Source of the DNA: Globodera rostochiensis
Taxonomy: Eukaryota > Nematoda > Chromadorea > Rhabditida > Heteroderidae
Direction: 5' to 3'
DNA length: 64,000 nt
NCBI GenBank assembly: GCA_018350325.1
Contig: JAEVLN010000015.1
Location: forward strand, 650,736-714,735
Below, piece by piece: positions 9,092 through 21,400 of this stretch; positions within the stretch are counted from its first letter, which is position 1, and every line of letters starts with the position of its first letter. The position numbers and the translations under genes are program-made. A model generated the notes under the pieces. The model was not told the origin of the DNA, did no database searches, and worked only from the letters and a program-made list of their open reading frames with translations.

Positions 9092-11242
9092 TCAATGGTG
9101 GTCCCAAGTCGTCTCCCCGTCGTCGTCCATACCCAACCCGTCGACCATTTGTTGATGATGATGATGCTCCGTGTTCCCATCTTCAGCGTCCTCTTCGACG
9201 TCATCTCGGGCCATCTCTTGCTCCAGCACTGGCATCATTATTTGTGGTTCCGTCACTTTCAGCTCGTCATTTTGGAGCATCGACTGAATGCGTTTGTGGT
9301 GCTCCTGATGGGTGGTCAATTGTTGTCGATCTACAAATGAGCGCAAGCAAAGTTCACAGAAGTGGGGCCGTTGCTTTCGCGCGTTCGGATGGTCCGACTC
9401 CTGAAAACGGCTTACGAACATATACAAAATGAACGAATTTATATAATTGTTATTTTTGATCGATAAATCACCTCCCCCGGGGGGTAAACCCAATTAAACC
9501 ATTATTCTCAACTATAGACCGGACTTGAGCTTCGAGCGAGATCTCGAGACTTCTCGAAAAAGCCGAGATTCTCGAGACGAGATCTCGTCTCGACCGGTCT
9601 CTATTCTCAACCCACTCGGGGATCCCCCTCTCCTTTTTTGAGCTGGTCCTATTCCCATAAAGTGCCCCGCCCGTCCAGAACAATCAATGCTTGTAAGTGA
9701 GTGGTTGGCATGACACAATGACATTACCATGTGTTCCGAGCATTCAACCCGAGAAAAGAACATCGTTTTGCAAACCGGGCATTCGAATCGTTCAAATGGA
9801 ATTGCACTATAAAAGTAGAAAATGGTTACAGAACTCTGTCATAAAGGTCGGACAAACAACCACAACCTCGCATGGTGATAGAGCCCTTCCATGTCCAGAC
9901 CACCGTCCTCAACCATTTTGATCAGGTCGGCCAGTCTTCGCATCTGAACTTGGAATAAAAGTTAAAATTCCAAATTTCTAAAGGAAAAAATTTTCAATTT
10001 CTGTCAGCCCTCACCCGGACCTTCCAAAAAGTTATATCAAAAATCGCCAAACAACGCCCAACCTCCGCCTTACTCTATAAAAGTCCAAAAAAACATTCAA
10101 ATAATCCTACCTTATCGGAAATTTGAACCGGCGGCAACAGCTCGCACCGTTTGATTTTGTCCAACCAAAAAGCCACATCTGAGCCCAGGCCCAACTTGCG
10201 CGGCTTCTTCGGCTTGTTCAACGGCGCAAACAATGCGGTCGGGTCGGCAGTGGCACGAATGATGATGGCATCTTGCGGTATTTCGGCGGGGGCACGTCTG
10301 TTTGAAGCGAAGGGTTGCCAAGCCGCTTCCAGCTCCTCTTTGGTGGTGCAATGAGTGCGCAAATGCTTCTTCAAATTGCCCTTTAAACGACACGTTTTGC
10401 CACAGAGGGGGCTGCAAATTGGGAAAAACAAACATTAAAAAAATTGGCTTCAAGACGATCAGCACAAGACGCGTTTATGAGATATTAATGATCGAAGATT
10501 ACCATCGATGTGGAGTTGTGCCGGTATGCACGGACCGATGCTCAAACAGATTGGACTTGAATCTGAACGATTTTCTGCAAATGTCGCATTCAAACGGTTT
10601 CTGATCGGTGTGAATGATTGCATGTTGTTGAAGACCTAAAAAAAATCAGTGAAATGATTGGCCCAAACAAAAAAAAAGTTTAATGAAAACAAAATAATAA
10701 CCTTTGAGAGAAACGAAAATTTTGTTACACACCGGACATTGGTGGACCTAAACAAAAACATTTCTGTTCAGCGCCTTCTGGCATAAAATGATGGCCAACA
10801 CATTACCGCTTTGGGCTTTATATGCGGGTCTAACATCGATTCTTCACTTTCAATGACCGAATATGCTTGCAAAACCATTGAATTTTTGCGATCACTACTC
10901 TCATCCGTGTGATGGTCCATTAATGTCTCTTCCTCTTCCTCCTCTTCTTCTTCTTCATGCGTCACATTTTGATAGGCCTATAAAAGATTAAAAACAAATA
11001 AAAATGTGCTAAAAGTTAGTTGAAATATGTTACGACGACATACGTTCAGTCTCAAATTATAAAATGTGCTAAAAAGACGCCCAAATTCTATAATTTTTAG
11101 GGATTTTTTTTTTGTGCTTCTTTCACTTTAGCATATCCGAAACAGACATTATAAATCCACAAACCAAATAATCGTGATTTTGATCCATACTGTCTTCATT
11201 GAAATGCCGGAAAATTTGTTCCTCGTCCATTGAATGTGTCAT
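9092..11242 (-). CDS. C2H2 zinc-finger protein (probable transcription factor)
   Basis: Eight or so exons run from ATG at 11242 to TGA at 9092. A Glu-rich acidic N-terminus (10 consecutive Glu in the 10975-10800 exon) precedes the fingers: CPVCNKIF...HAIIH, CDICRKSFRFKSNLFEH, CPLCGKTCRLKGNLKKHLRTH (spaced as a C2H2 array with an HTGTTPHRC linker). A basic region with KPKKPRKLG follows, then CPVCKTMFFSRVECSEHM-ESDH, with an intron splitting the finger between its two histidines. Last comes CELCLRSFVDRQQLTTHQEHH. The C-terminus is acidic and His-rich. DNA binding is inferred; no specific orthologue is recognised. The 9492-9700 intron holds the short inverted-repeat element at 9513-9601. Confidence 0.8.
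9503..9611. mobile_element. Short MITE-like element with 10-bp target duplication
   Basis: Element 9513-9601 (89 bp) is flanked by the exact direct repeat TATTCTCAAC at 9503-9512 and 9602-9611. Its ends are imperfect inverted repeats (TATAGACCGG on the left; GAGACCGGTC as the reverse complement of the right end). Its interior is self-complementary around GAGATCTCG. A ~10-bp duplication suggests a Mutator-like or similar transposase acting in trans. It sits in an intron of the zinc-finger gene. Confidence 0.7.
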
Positions 11243-11646
11243 TTTAAAAAATCTGGTAAAGCAAAATTAATTTAAGCAAAAGCAAAACGACTTATTAGGG
11301 GGACGGGAGAAGGACGGCGTCGAATCGAACTTTACCAAATTAAGATTTGTGTCCGGTAAAATAAAAATTCCAATTAAGATTAAAAGTCATTTTTACTTTG
11401 GCAATATGTTTCAGCACAAATTTAAATTTATTTATTTTTTATTCTTTTTTTGCAGTTGCGTCCATGGCCAAATTTTTGCCCAAAACAAGGACAACAACTA
11501 ATTTGTTTACAGTTAAAACGAATGATTTCTATTTTAAGAAATAAATACACAAACTGGCCGTTCGAATCCACCACCATTGGATCTGCTGAAGCCTACTTTT
11601 TGTACACAACGAATTACTTTTGTATTGTAGCAAAAAAAAAAAAAAT
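11243..11646. other. Divergent intergenic region
   Basis: This is 400 bp of AT-rich DNA between the zinc-finger gene (-) and PTPA (+). It ends in a polypyrimidine stretch and TTTTGTATTGTAG, probably the spliced-leader acceptor for PTPA. No other feature was seen. Confidence 0.6.
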
Positions 11647-13044
11647 ATGCAAGAGCCATGCTTTTCGAAGCCTCAACGTGAAATAATGAGCATTGGCGAC
11701 GTATCGAAATGGTTAAAATCGGAGGCTCATCAGAAATTTATGACTTTTTTGCGCTGTCTTAATTCGGCCGTTAAAAGTGTGTCGACGACATCGATAAATG
11801 TGACAGTGGGAGAAACTGCCAACAAAATAATTAGCATTTTGGATATACTTGAAGTTATTTTAAACGCCTGATCCATCAGGGTTTAAACTGTGTTTAGGCC
11901 TGGATTGACGAATATCCTCCTGAAGATATGGGGAAGCAACGTTTTGGGAACAAATCGTTCAAAAAATGGTTTGAGCGTTTTGTGTCGGTATGTTTTCAAC
12001 TTTTATCCGGAAAATTTAATATTCATATTGAATTTTAGGAGGGCGAAAATTTGCTGAGCGATTTGCTTTCCGAAAAATTAAAGCCGGCAGTTGTGGAGCT
12101 TTGGCCTTACCTGATGGATTCGTTTGGGAATTCGACTCGAATTGATTATGGGTCCGGTAATTTCGAAATATTTTTTTACAAAACATTAAAAACATTTAGG
12201 GCATGAAGCCGCTTTTGTTGTTTTTTTGTTCTGTCTTTACCAACTTGACGTGCTCAATTCACCGGAAGATGACCAAGCTTCAGTTTTGAGGATTTTTCAC
12301 CGGTTTGTTTTTGCCGTTTTGACACATATCGATAGCACTTTTTCAATTTGTCCTCAGATATCTGAAATTGGTAAGGCGACTTCAGTGCGAATACCGGATG
12401 GAACCCGCGGGCTCGCGAGGAGTGCATGCCATTGACGACTTTCAGTTTTTGCCGTTTTTGTTTGGAAGTGCTCAATTAATTGGTGATTTGATGTGATAAT
12501 TGGAAATGTGCACCAAATTCAGACAGCAAACAGAGGCTTATACCCGACTATTATTTGCGTTCCGAAATGGTGACCCAATATCAAAGTGACAATCTCTTCT
12601 TTGAGGCCATCCAGTACATCAACCAGGTCGGGGTGGAGTTGAATGCTTGTCATGGACATTATTGTGAAGCCCCACTAATTTAGACAAAAGTGGGCGCTTT
12701 CTACGAGCATTCAAATCAGCTGTACAACATCAGTGCCGTTAACACTTGGTAATGCCAAGAAATTTAATCAAAATTTGTCGTTATTATAATGCTTTTTGTT
12801 AGGGAACGGATCAATGAGGGAATGTTCAAAATGTATGAAGGCGAGGTTTGTTGTATTTCAATTTTGGTCCATTTTTGTTTAATATTTTCAGGTGTTGAAG
12901 AAATTTCCTGTGGTGCAGCACTTTCTTTTTGGCACACTCTTTGCCATAAAGGAGAGTCAGACCGGAACAGTTCTTGACCCGTCCGGACTTGACAAACTTT
13001 CGCATGGATTACATCCCGCAAAGCTTGGAATGATACCCGAATAA
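11647..13044 (+). CDS. Serine/threonine-protein phosphatase 2A activator (PTPA)
   Basis: Nine exons join cleanly: 11647-11853, 11898-11987, 12039-12156, 12200-12302, 12358-12482, 12523-12626, 12684-12748, 12803-12845 and 12892-13044. Signature PTPA blocks are all present: RFGNKSFKKWFERF, NSTRIDYGSGHEAAF, YRMEPAGSRGVHAIDDFQFL and the PFLFGSAQLI segment, then the C-terminal VNTWERINEGM and VLKKFPVVQHFLFG. PTPA binds PP2A and helps load catalytic metals, and has been reported to have prolyl isomerase activity. The product is about 335 residues, close to the human protein. An in-frame TTG lies upstream, but the ATG 12 bases after the acceptor is preferred. It is the first gene of a five-gene + strand cluster. 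Confidence 0.93.
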
Positions 13045-13304
13045 CACCTCTTTGTCAATCTGTTAGAAAAAAGTAGGAATTTCTGACATGCGCCCACCAG
13101 AAGTACTATATTTAAACATTTTCCTGCTATGTTCATGTTTAATTCGAATTATGTTTTTAATAATTTCTGTCATGCAAATGTGTAACGTAATTTGAGACTT
13201 CTTTCTGTTCCCGTATTGACAGTTATTGCCATTTATTATTGGATTTATATTTTATGAGTGCCTATGTATTTCTAATCAAATTGTTTTTAGCTTTTTTTAT
13301 AAAC

Positions 13305-15162
13305 ATGGAGGACGAAGTAAAAATGGCCACCGAAGTCAGCAACAACAGCTTTGTCGAGTCTAAACCGAACGATGAGGGCCCCTCGCTCGGATCACTTGGA
13401 GCATTTCTGAACCGGTAAAAGTTTTCAGGAGCTTGATTACATTTGCATTTAATCGAAAGGATTATGAATTGTTTAAAAGGTTTCGTCAAATGGACGCGAA
13501 GAAATTGCATCAATTGGCTTCAAACTCGGCCGCAGCGACGCAATCCAACGGCACTTCTGAAACTACGCAGAAAGACGCTAATGCGGAGCCCAGCAACGCC
13601 GCCTCTCGCGAGAAAATGCTTGAGGTTGTGTACGGGAACAAGCTGCCGGCCAAGGAGAAGCCGAAGGTGATGTGTTTTGTTGTGGACGCGCACGAGCGGA
13701 GGATCCGGATCATGAGCCGAGATGAGCAGAAAAAGCAGGCAAATATAATCAAATTTTTAAGCAGTTTTATGCAACAACACAAAAAAAGCCAGTGGGCCAA
13801 CACCGACCGGTTTTCCCCCATTTTAGGAATGTTTTGCCTTATTTCTTGACGAGATTACGGACGACCAGTTGACTCGGTTCGGCAAATCGGTCAAGGACAG
13901 CGAGGCGGACAATTCGGACGCCTTTGTGCACTGTGACAAGTGTTCGATGTTCTTCGAGTTTTGTTGCATTGAACATCCGCTCTATCAATGCAAAGATCGT
14001 GTGCCTTCGTCCAGCTCTCCTGCAGAAACTGAAGATAGGGCGGCAGCCACGCTTCCCGCGTTCCTCTACATTCAGAATTCGTCGATCCCCGGCGCCGGAA
14101 AAGGTTTGGCAATACTAGTAGATTGTCAATCCCCCCAGGGGTGTAACGAAGAACATACCCTTCACGGGGTCGGGGCGGACTATACTAGTAGTATGTACAA
14201 GAACCGGTAAATACAAAAAGAATGAAATGCTTTTGTTAAGGAGTGTTCACCAAGGTCGACATCCCAGTTGGAATTGTCTTTGGTACACATTTTGTTGTTG
14301 GCACTTTTTGCTTCGCTTTATGTGCCACCATCTTCAGGTCCGTATGAGGGCGTTCTTACGCAGAACGTGAAGGAGATGGAAGTTAGCCCTTACGCGTGGG
14401 AGTTGCGCACAGGAAACGGCAAGACATCGTATTACGTTGACGGTACGTTTGTGTTAGTACTGTAATTAGTGTTAAAGTGACGAGTAATGGCTTTCAACTC
14501 TTTTATCTTCAGCCAAGGATGCTCGTTACTCCAATTGGATGGTAAGAAAACAAATTGTATTTAATATTTATTTTGTTACTCATAAGCCCACTTTTTGCTT
14601 AAATGTGAGTCATCGTCGGTGTTAAGCGCTACATCAATTCGCCGAGGAATGAATCGGAGCAGAATTTGATCGCCTTTCAGTACCAGGGCAGTGTGTATTA
14701 TCGCGTGTTCAAGCCCATTGATCGGTCGGCGGAACTCTTGGTTTGGTAAAATAAAAAACGGGGGAATGAAAGTGATTAGCACCTGGTGCCAGAAGAAGAA
14801 AAAACCAACCGATTTTTATTTTGTTTAACCAACATTCCCAAACAATGTCAGATTATTCGATGAAGGAGGAAGGAGTAAGTGGAAGGATTGGTTCGCCATA
14901 TTCTCCCTTCTTTAGTCGGAGGTTCATTTAATGGGTAAAGCATAAATTTTAAAGGGCGAAAACAAACAAAAAAACAATTGGTGGGGGGTTCATAAGCTGT
15001 TCATGTCGCCCTTCCCCCCCCCCTCCGTTTTTCCTCTGCCACAATTTGCCCCCCCCCCCCCTTTTCAGGTACGGAAAAAAATTTGGAAAAGATTTGGGCA
15101 TCATTAAGCGGGCGTCGCGCGTGTTCGTTTATTATAGCGGCAAAAGTCCCTATGTTCTTTAA
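13305..15162 (+). CDS. PR/SET-domain histone methyltransferase, PRDM9/SET-17-like
   Basis: Exon 1 is 13305-13414, with a likely spliced-leader acceptor TTGTTTTTAG just before it. Exon 2 starts at 13480; its 3' end near 13735-13827 is ambiguous. A CxxC/C..H-type zinc knuckle (CDKCSMFFEFCC...H) precedes the PR/SET domain. SET blocks include SSIPGAGKGVFTK, FGPYEGVLTQNV, YYVDAKDARYSNWMRYIN, NLIAFQYQGSVYYRVFKPI and ELLVWYGKKFGKDLGI, as in PRDM7/9. There is no C-terminal zinc-finger array; the protein ends about 25 residues after the SET domain. C. elegans SET-17 has this short form and methylates H3K4 at sperm genes. Catalysis is inferred from conserved SAM-binding and NWMR...YxG...Y residues. Confidence 0.87.
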
Positions 15163-15495
15163 CTGACGATGATATTAAACTGACCCACTTTTTGTATTCC
15201 TTCAGGCCGCATACTCACACATTCATATCAAATTATTATTCGAATTGTTTTCATCAATTGTTTTGTTTTGTTTTCTCATTACACAGACACATGTATGGTG
15301 CTCAAATTTCTATCGTAAGTTTTGATCGTATTATTTTATAATTGCTACAACAACAAAGCGGGATTCATATCGTTTCGCTTGATTCATCTAAAAAATGCTT
15401 TCGTAATGATTCGATACGCACTTATTGTTACAGTGGAATATTTTTCAGAAATAATTCTTTATCCTGTTTTTTGTGAATTTGCAGGCAAAAAATAT

Positions 15496-16323
15496 ATGGC
15501 ATCTTTTACACAAAAGCCGCCTTCGTCCGTGAAGGACCATCGACGCACGTGGGACCGGTCGGAATATGCGATCAAAGCGCAGGAGCGGGTGAACGTCGAG
15601 CGAGAGGCATTGGACATCAAAAAAGGGATAAAGCCGGCGCCAAAGGGTCCAAAAGTTCACCGGGAGATGCTGAAGCCGCGGGAGTTCAAGGTCCACCATA
15701 TTCGAAAACCCGAAGTTGGAACGAGCGATACAATTAGCAGTTTTGTTTTGTTAAGGTTGATCTTGAGTCAAAAGTCGGAAGACAGGTGGTGATTAACAAA
15801 ACGACGCCCTCATCCGAGACGGGCGGTTACTATTGCAATATTTGTGACTGTGTGGTGAAGGATTCAATCAATTTTCTGGATCACATTAATGGTACACATT
15901 CAATGTAAAGCGCGTATATTTTAGTAATTTTTTGTTTTGTTATGCAGGTAAAAATCATCAACGGAATTTGGGCTTTTCAATGAAGGTGAAGAAAAGCACT
16001 GTTGACGAAGTTCGCGAGCGTTTGTCAATGAAAAAAGCAGAAAGTTAAATGCAGAAATTTGGAACAAAACATAATTTTTTCTTTTTTTTTGTATTCCTTC
16101 AGAGGACTCGTTGAGTAAGGAGGACGGGGAAGAAAGGTCGCGCGACCTGAAGGAGGAGGAAGCAAAAATGGCCGACCTGAAACGGATGCAAAGGGAACGA
16201 CAGAAAGAGAGCAGTCGGAAGAGGGCGGCGGCCGCGGCGCCCACCGCCGACGAAGAGGCGGACGCGGAACTGATGAGGGTGATGGGCATCGGCACGTTCG
16301 GCACCAGCAAACGGAAGAAATGA
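15496..16323 (+). CDS. ZMAT2/SNU-23, U4/U6.U5 tri-snRNP zinc-finger protein
   Basis: Four exons (15496-15690, 15756-15891, 15948-16043, 16103-16323) encode about 215 residues. The segment [18 protein letters not shown] followed by a U1-type (matrin) zinc finger ([12 protein letters not shown], then [14 protein letters not shown]) is almost the same as human ZMAT2. A charged coiled C-terminal region ends [16 protein letters not shown], matching the family end. SNU23/ZMAT2 is a component of the spliceosomal B complex near the U6/5' splice site. The start follows the acceptor TTTGTGAATTTGCAG. The gene lies 333 bp after SET-17 and 431 bp before OST3/MAGT1. Confidence 0.93.
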
Positions 16324-16754
16324 AAAGGAATGAATGCAACGATGCCCTAAAGTGATGGACTCTCTCAAATGGAAGTAAATGGGCCGCCGAGACCGGGACG
16401 GGATTTTATAGCGTTTTGAGTGGTGCTGGTCTTGTTTTGGAAAATCTGGAAGTTTACTTTTGGCACAAAATTTGCTTTTTGTACATCATCAAAATTGAAT
16501 AAGTCTCGCCTCATGGTTTTGTAGTCGACTCCGGCATTTTATTTGCTTGATATACATGAATATGTTGTGTACATTTTTTAGAAGATATGGATGAACCCCT
16601 TTTTATACTGAATGTATTGGCAACACGCGTTCATTCATTGAGAAAGTGAATTTTCGTTTTTGTTACTTTTGCTTACTATTGTTACTTCTTGCTTACTAAA
16701 TTACTTCCATTAGTTATAATTTATATTCATGTTTTACCATTCATTTAGGTCAAA

Positions 16755-18213
16755 ATGACCAAAATTGTTCCCATAGTTTTGTTCGTTAGTTGCTTCCTCC
16801 AAATTGTCGTCCATGGAGCAGAGCGAGGCGTTACTTTGGAAGAAAAGGTGGGGTGATTACTCCGATTATTGCGCCTTTCTTTTGTTAGGTGCGCAACTTG
16901 CAAGAGTCGATGCTGAAGCGTCCGTTGATCAACCTGAACCTGGAGAAGTGGAAGACGTACGTCCAGGTTTGCATCATTTGCAAGCATTGATGAATGAACA
17001 CCACACCCATGGTCTTCAGTCATCGCCGCGCAATTACTCCATGATTGTCATGTTCACGGTGCTTTCGCAGAGCATGAACTGTCCGATCTGCAAGTACAAT
17101 AAAATATTCTTTCGCAATAAATTTTGCTTTGTGCTTTAAAGGCCAGCCTATGACGAGTATTTGATACTGGCAAATTCCTACCGTTACACATTCCTCAACA
17201 CGAAGGCGCTCTATTTTGCGTTGGTTGACTACGAAGAGGCACCGCAAATTTTTAGTTTGGTGAGCTTTTATTGTGCCGGGGAATGTGAATGTGAGAATTT
17301 GCAACTCGACAAACAAAGCCACCCAATTCAGCTCAACTTGAACACCGCTCCCGCGATTTACCATTTTCCGCCAAAGGGGGCAAGACGTACCCAGGTTCAT
17401 TGACTGTGTTCTAATAGTAAAAAAAAGTGATTTCTAACTCCCCATTTGTGAAAGGACACCATGGACTTTCAACGCATGGGCATTGATGCAGACGCAATGG
17501 CAAAATTTGTGCAGGATCGGACGGACGTTCAAGTAATTCAATCAATCGACAATTTTTGCATGATCACTATTTAAAGTTACATTACTTGGTTTACTTGCAG
17601 ATCCGTGTGCTTCGCCCGCCGAACTATGCTGCGCCGGTGGTTGTGTTGCTGTTGGTGATGCTAGTGCTTGGACTCCTTTACATGCGCCGTAACAATCTCG
17701 AGTTTCTCTTCAACCGCACTTTCTGGGCCTTAGTTTGCTCGGTACTATTTTCACCTCACATGTCGCCCCGCTTTCGTCATGTCCACTAATCCGTTGCCAT
17801 TCCCAGGCCATCGTGTTTGCGTTCATGAGCGGTCAGATGTGGAACCACATTCGCGGCCCGCCCTTTGTGATGACTAACCCCCAAACGCGCGAGACCTCGT
17901 TGATCCACGGCAGCACCCAATACCAACTCATTGCCGAAACGTACATTGTGTTGGCACTGTACGCTGCCGTCACTGTCGGCGTCGTCGTCCTGCACGATGC
18001 CGCCTCCGGCAAGACGGAGCCCGGCAAAAGAAAGCGTGCGAACACTTTCCATTTGACACAACCAAACCCACCCAACCACAATTCTCATACAATTTGCGCT
18101 TTTCAGTTATGGCATGCATCGGAATTGGGATGGTTGTCGTGTTCTTCAGCCTTTTGCTTTCGGTGTTTCGTAGCAAATACCACGGATATCCGTACCATTT
18201 TTTGTTCAGTTAG
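16755..18213 (+). CDS. Oligosaccharyltransferase subunit OST3/OST6 (MAGT1/TUSC3)
   Basis: A signal peptide ([21 protein letters not shown]) is followed by a luminal thioredoxin-fold domain starting [14 protein letters not shown], with the redox motif CPIC split by an intron just after it. Further family blocks are [19 protein letters not shown] and AIYHFPPKG. Four membrane segments follow, with [29 protein letters not shown] and [13 protein letters not shown]. The C-terminus has [11 protein letters not shown]. The product is an ER membrane subunit of STT3-type oligosaccharyltransferase that forms mixed disulfides with acceptor proteins; MAGT1 is also linked to Mg2+ transport. The last splice uses C|GTGCGA before the final exon. 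The start follows TTCATTTAG. Confidence 0.93.
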
Positions 18214-18463
18214 ACGCGACGGGAATGTGATTACTTTTGTTTTTTTGGGTTCATTTAAATTGTTATTATGTGTTCTTTATGTATTACATAATATATTATT
18301 ACCTAATTAATTTATGTGTTGTGTGTTCGCAAATTGTATTAATTTTGGTAAAAGTTTTTTCTCTCGGTTTTACTTTAAATTTATTAAACAAAAGCGCGTT
18401 ATCCCCGCAGTATTTAAAATAATTTTTTAGTGTTTTGAATAAACCATTTACAAATAATTGTCG

Positions 18464-21400
18464 ATGGATGTACAACTCAATTTTCTGCAATATAATCCGA
18501 CAACCAATTGGCTTGACTATTTTTTGGAGAGGAAAACGCTGTTTGAGCTGCTCAGCCGGAAGCCGATTGGTCCATTAATTTCTTGAATTTTTTACCCACT
18601 TCGTCTTCAGATCGTTCAGCGGTGATTTCATTGTGCGACCAATTCGTTGAGCAGGCAATGAACGGCGACAGAGATTTTGCGGCAATGGAGAGGAAGCAAA
18701 TTGTGGAAAACGGTAGCTGTCATGATAATGTTGAATTTCGACAGTTTCATGATGCTTAATTTCATCTCCTCCTCCCCCAAGACGAGCTCATTTGCACGCG
18801 TCACAAAATTGACGACCTCTGGCTGTGTGCGCTCAGCTGTTTCGCATCGTGCGATTGGGATTTGTCGTTGCTGATCAAAGGGTCCGTTTGTGTTTAGCCA
18901 AGTCTCGTTTTTTTAATCCTTTTTTTTGTTAATTGTTTCTGAGGTGGGTATGATGACGCCAATTTCAGTTCAAATGTCATCCGAGTGTGGGCTCTGTTAA
19001 ATCGTCTTGTCCGATGGGCGTTTGAATTTGATACGAATGATGAAGTCACACAGCGGCGTGATCTTCTGGTAGATGACCCATTCACATTTTTGTGCTCTCT
19101 CACCCCGACCAACACATCAAAAGTGTTCTTCGGCTGGTTGTATTCTCGTTGGATTCTCAAAATCGATTTGGATGGCCGATTCCCGGTTTGTTGCTTGGTT
19201 GTTTTTGCATTTATGCTGCTTCAATTTCGTCTTTTATTCTTGAGGTTCCCCCTGCGAGGCCCACAGTCAGTAACCCGTAAGTTTTGAATTTGGCGTACTG
19301 TCCATGTTTATCAGGACAGGAACAGTCAAAATCAGTCCGATTACACTTTGCTTTGCAGCTACTTCTCGGTCGATCAGTCTCTCCTTCAAGCCGAGCGGCT
19401 GTCCCAAGTGGCGTTGGAAGTGCGCAGTCGGATGGGCGAAGCGGTGGGCCTTCTGACACGGCTTGCCAAGAACGACCAACTTGGGGCCGACGACCGAGTG
19501 GAAGTGCCCACAATGATGTGCTTTTTCCCACACATTGACACCGTAACGAACGTTAGCACTTTTGATGTCGAACTTATCCATAAGTTGTTTTGATTTTGTA
19601 GATGGTGTTGATTGGTTTTAGGCGTTTTTGAATAAAATATAAAATTTTCTTTTCAGAAAACACCGCTTCCATTGCTTTCTTGCCTTCCTGGACCGAATTC
19701 TGGCGGCGAAATGGCAAAAGTTGCTTGGCGCATTTTTCGTCAAAAGACGCTGTTTGACCTAATGGTGGCACATTTTTCCTCCAAACATTTCCCAATGGCC
19801 AAACATTTGTTGAGCAAAGTGAGTGTGCGTGGTGACATGGCGGTGGAATGACTTTGTGATGCGTGGAACCATTCAGATACCCAACAAAATGGAGAACGAC
19901 TGTCAATTGTTTTCGGGAGATTTGTTGAGCATCGACGAGAGCGAGCTGCGCGGTTACCGTAGAGCCTTCGACATGGATGACAAACAGTGCACCAACCAAC
20001 AACCCACTTCATCCGTTTACTGCTCGGATCCGTTGCTCGACTTTGTGAGACGGAAATCGGCAAATGACAAAAACTGTGCAAAACCCATCGTCCAATTGCT
20101 ATCTTCCGGCATTTGCCGCTTATCAATGTTGCAGCTGAACCGAATTCGGGAGAACGAAGAGACCAGGAGGAGTTTAATTGAGGTTCTTTACTAATGGAAG
20201 TTTTTAAACAAAAAAAAATTGTTGTTTCCGAAACCGGAGTACAGATTGACCGGTGCATTCATTGTCTTCTTTTCTTTATATAGGAACTCTCGACGGAACT
20301 TCTCCGTTTCCCTCACGGCCCCCTTCGTCTGTCCCGGTCGGCGTCACTCCGCTATGTCCGTCTTTGCGGATGCGCCTACTTTCTGTGCGCGCTTTCGCCC
20401 GGCTTTGTTGAATCGTTGTCAAAACATGCGCAACGGCTGTTGGAGCCGCCGCACACACTGAACACGAGGCCTGTGGTCATAGGACAAGTAGAAGCCTTTG
20501 GTCATGGGACAAGTAGAAGAGGGTTACACGTCGATGTTAGCTTTTTGAGCATTCCTCCAACCGCTCAAATGGGTGGCGCGAGGGAGGAAACAAACGAGCC
20601 CAAAAATTTATTTAATAAACGACGGGCGGGGGGGGGGGATCATCTCCCATAAACATACTTTTTCGGCAAAATATTTTAAAAACGGGGACAGATTCGTATA
20701 GCAAAAACATCACATTGTCTCATATTTTAAGGCTTCTGGCCGTCCTCGCCAGCGTTTCAGTGTCACAGCCGCCTTCTGACGACCATTTGAGAGGTTAATG
20801 AAGATGGATTATTTAAGGGGGTGAAAGGAAGGAACCCCTGCGTGTAACTGTTACAAAAACGTTCAGAACTCACTTCCTCCGGGCCTTCGTTGTGGACAAT
20901 TGTCACCAGTTTTGACATCGCCAATCTCTACAACACTTTTGTCAAATACCATTCACATTTACACATTTCGGAACAAAAAGTTATTTAATTAGTCGATTTC
21001 TGTCCATTCAATTTTTGTATTCATTTAGATGGTTTTTTCGCCTGTGTTAAGTGAGCCGATTTTGCACCTTTCCAGCAGTGCTGGGGACAAGTTGAAAATG
21101 TGGAACCAAATTATACTCTGGAAATTGGAACAGTTGGCCAGACTTGGGGTAAGTGTCCATTTGAGGGTCGGGAGATGGGAGACCGCCTTGACGCGCGACA
21201 TTTTAACGTCTCGACCCATTCAAGAACATTGCCAAGTGGAAGGAATTGCTCAACAAGTTCGTCGAAGCGTCCGCTAGCGTCAGGGAAAACGCGGCTCTGA
21301 AGAGCTTTTTCATTTACGACACAGTTCGCATCGAAGTGAGTGTTGACTTGACTGATTATAATCGAGTCGTTTTGATCGAGCCGGGCGAGTACTCGCGTCA

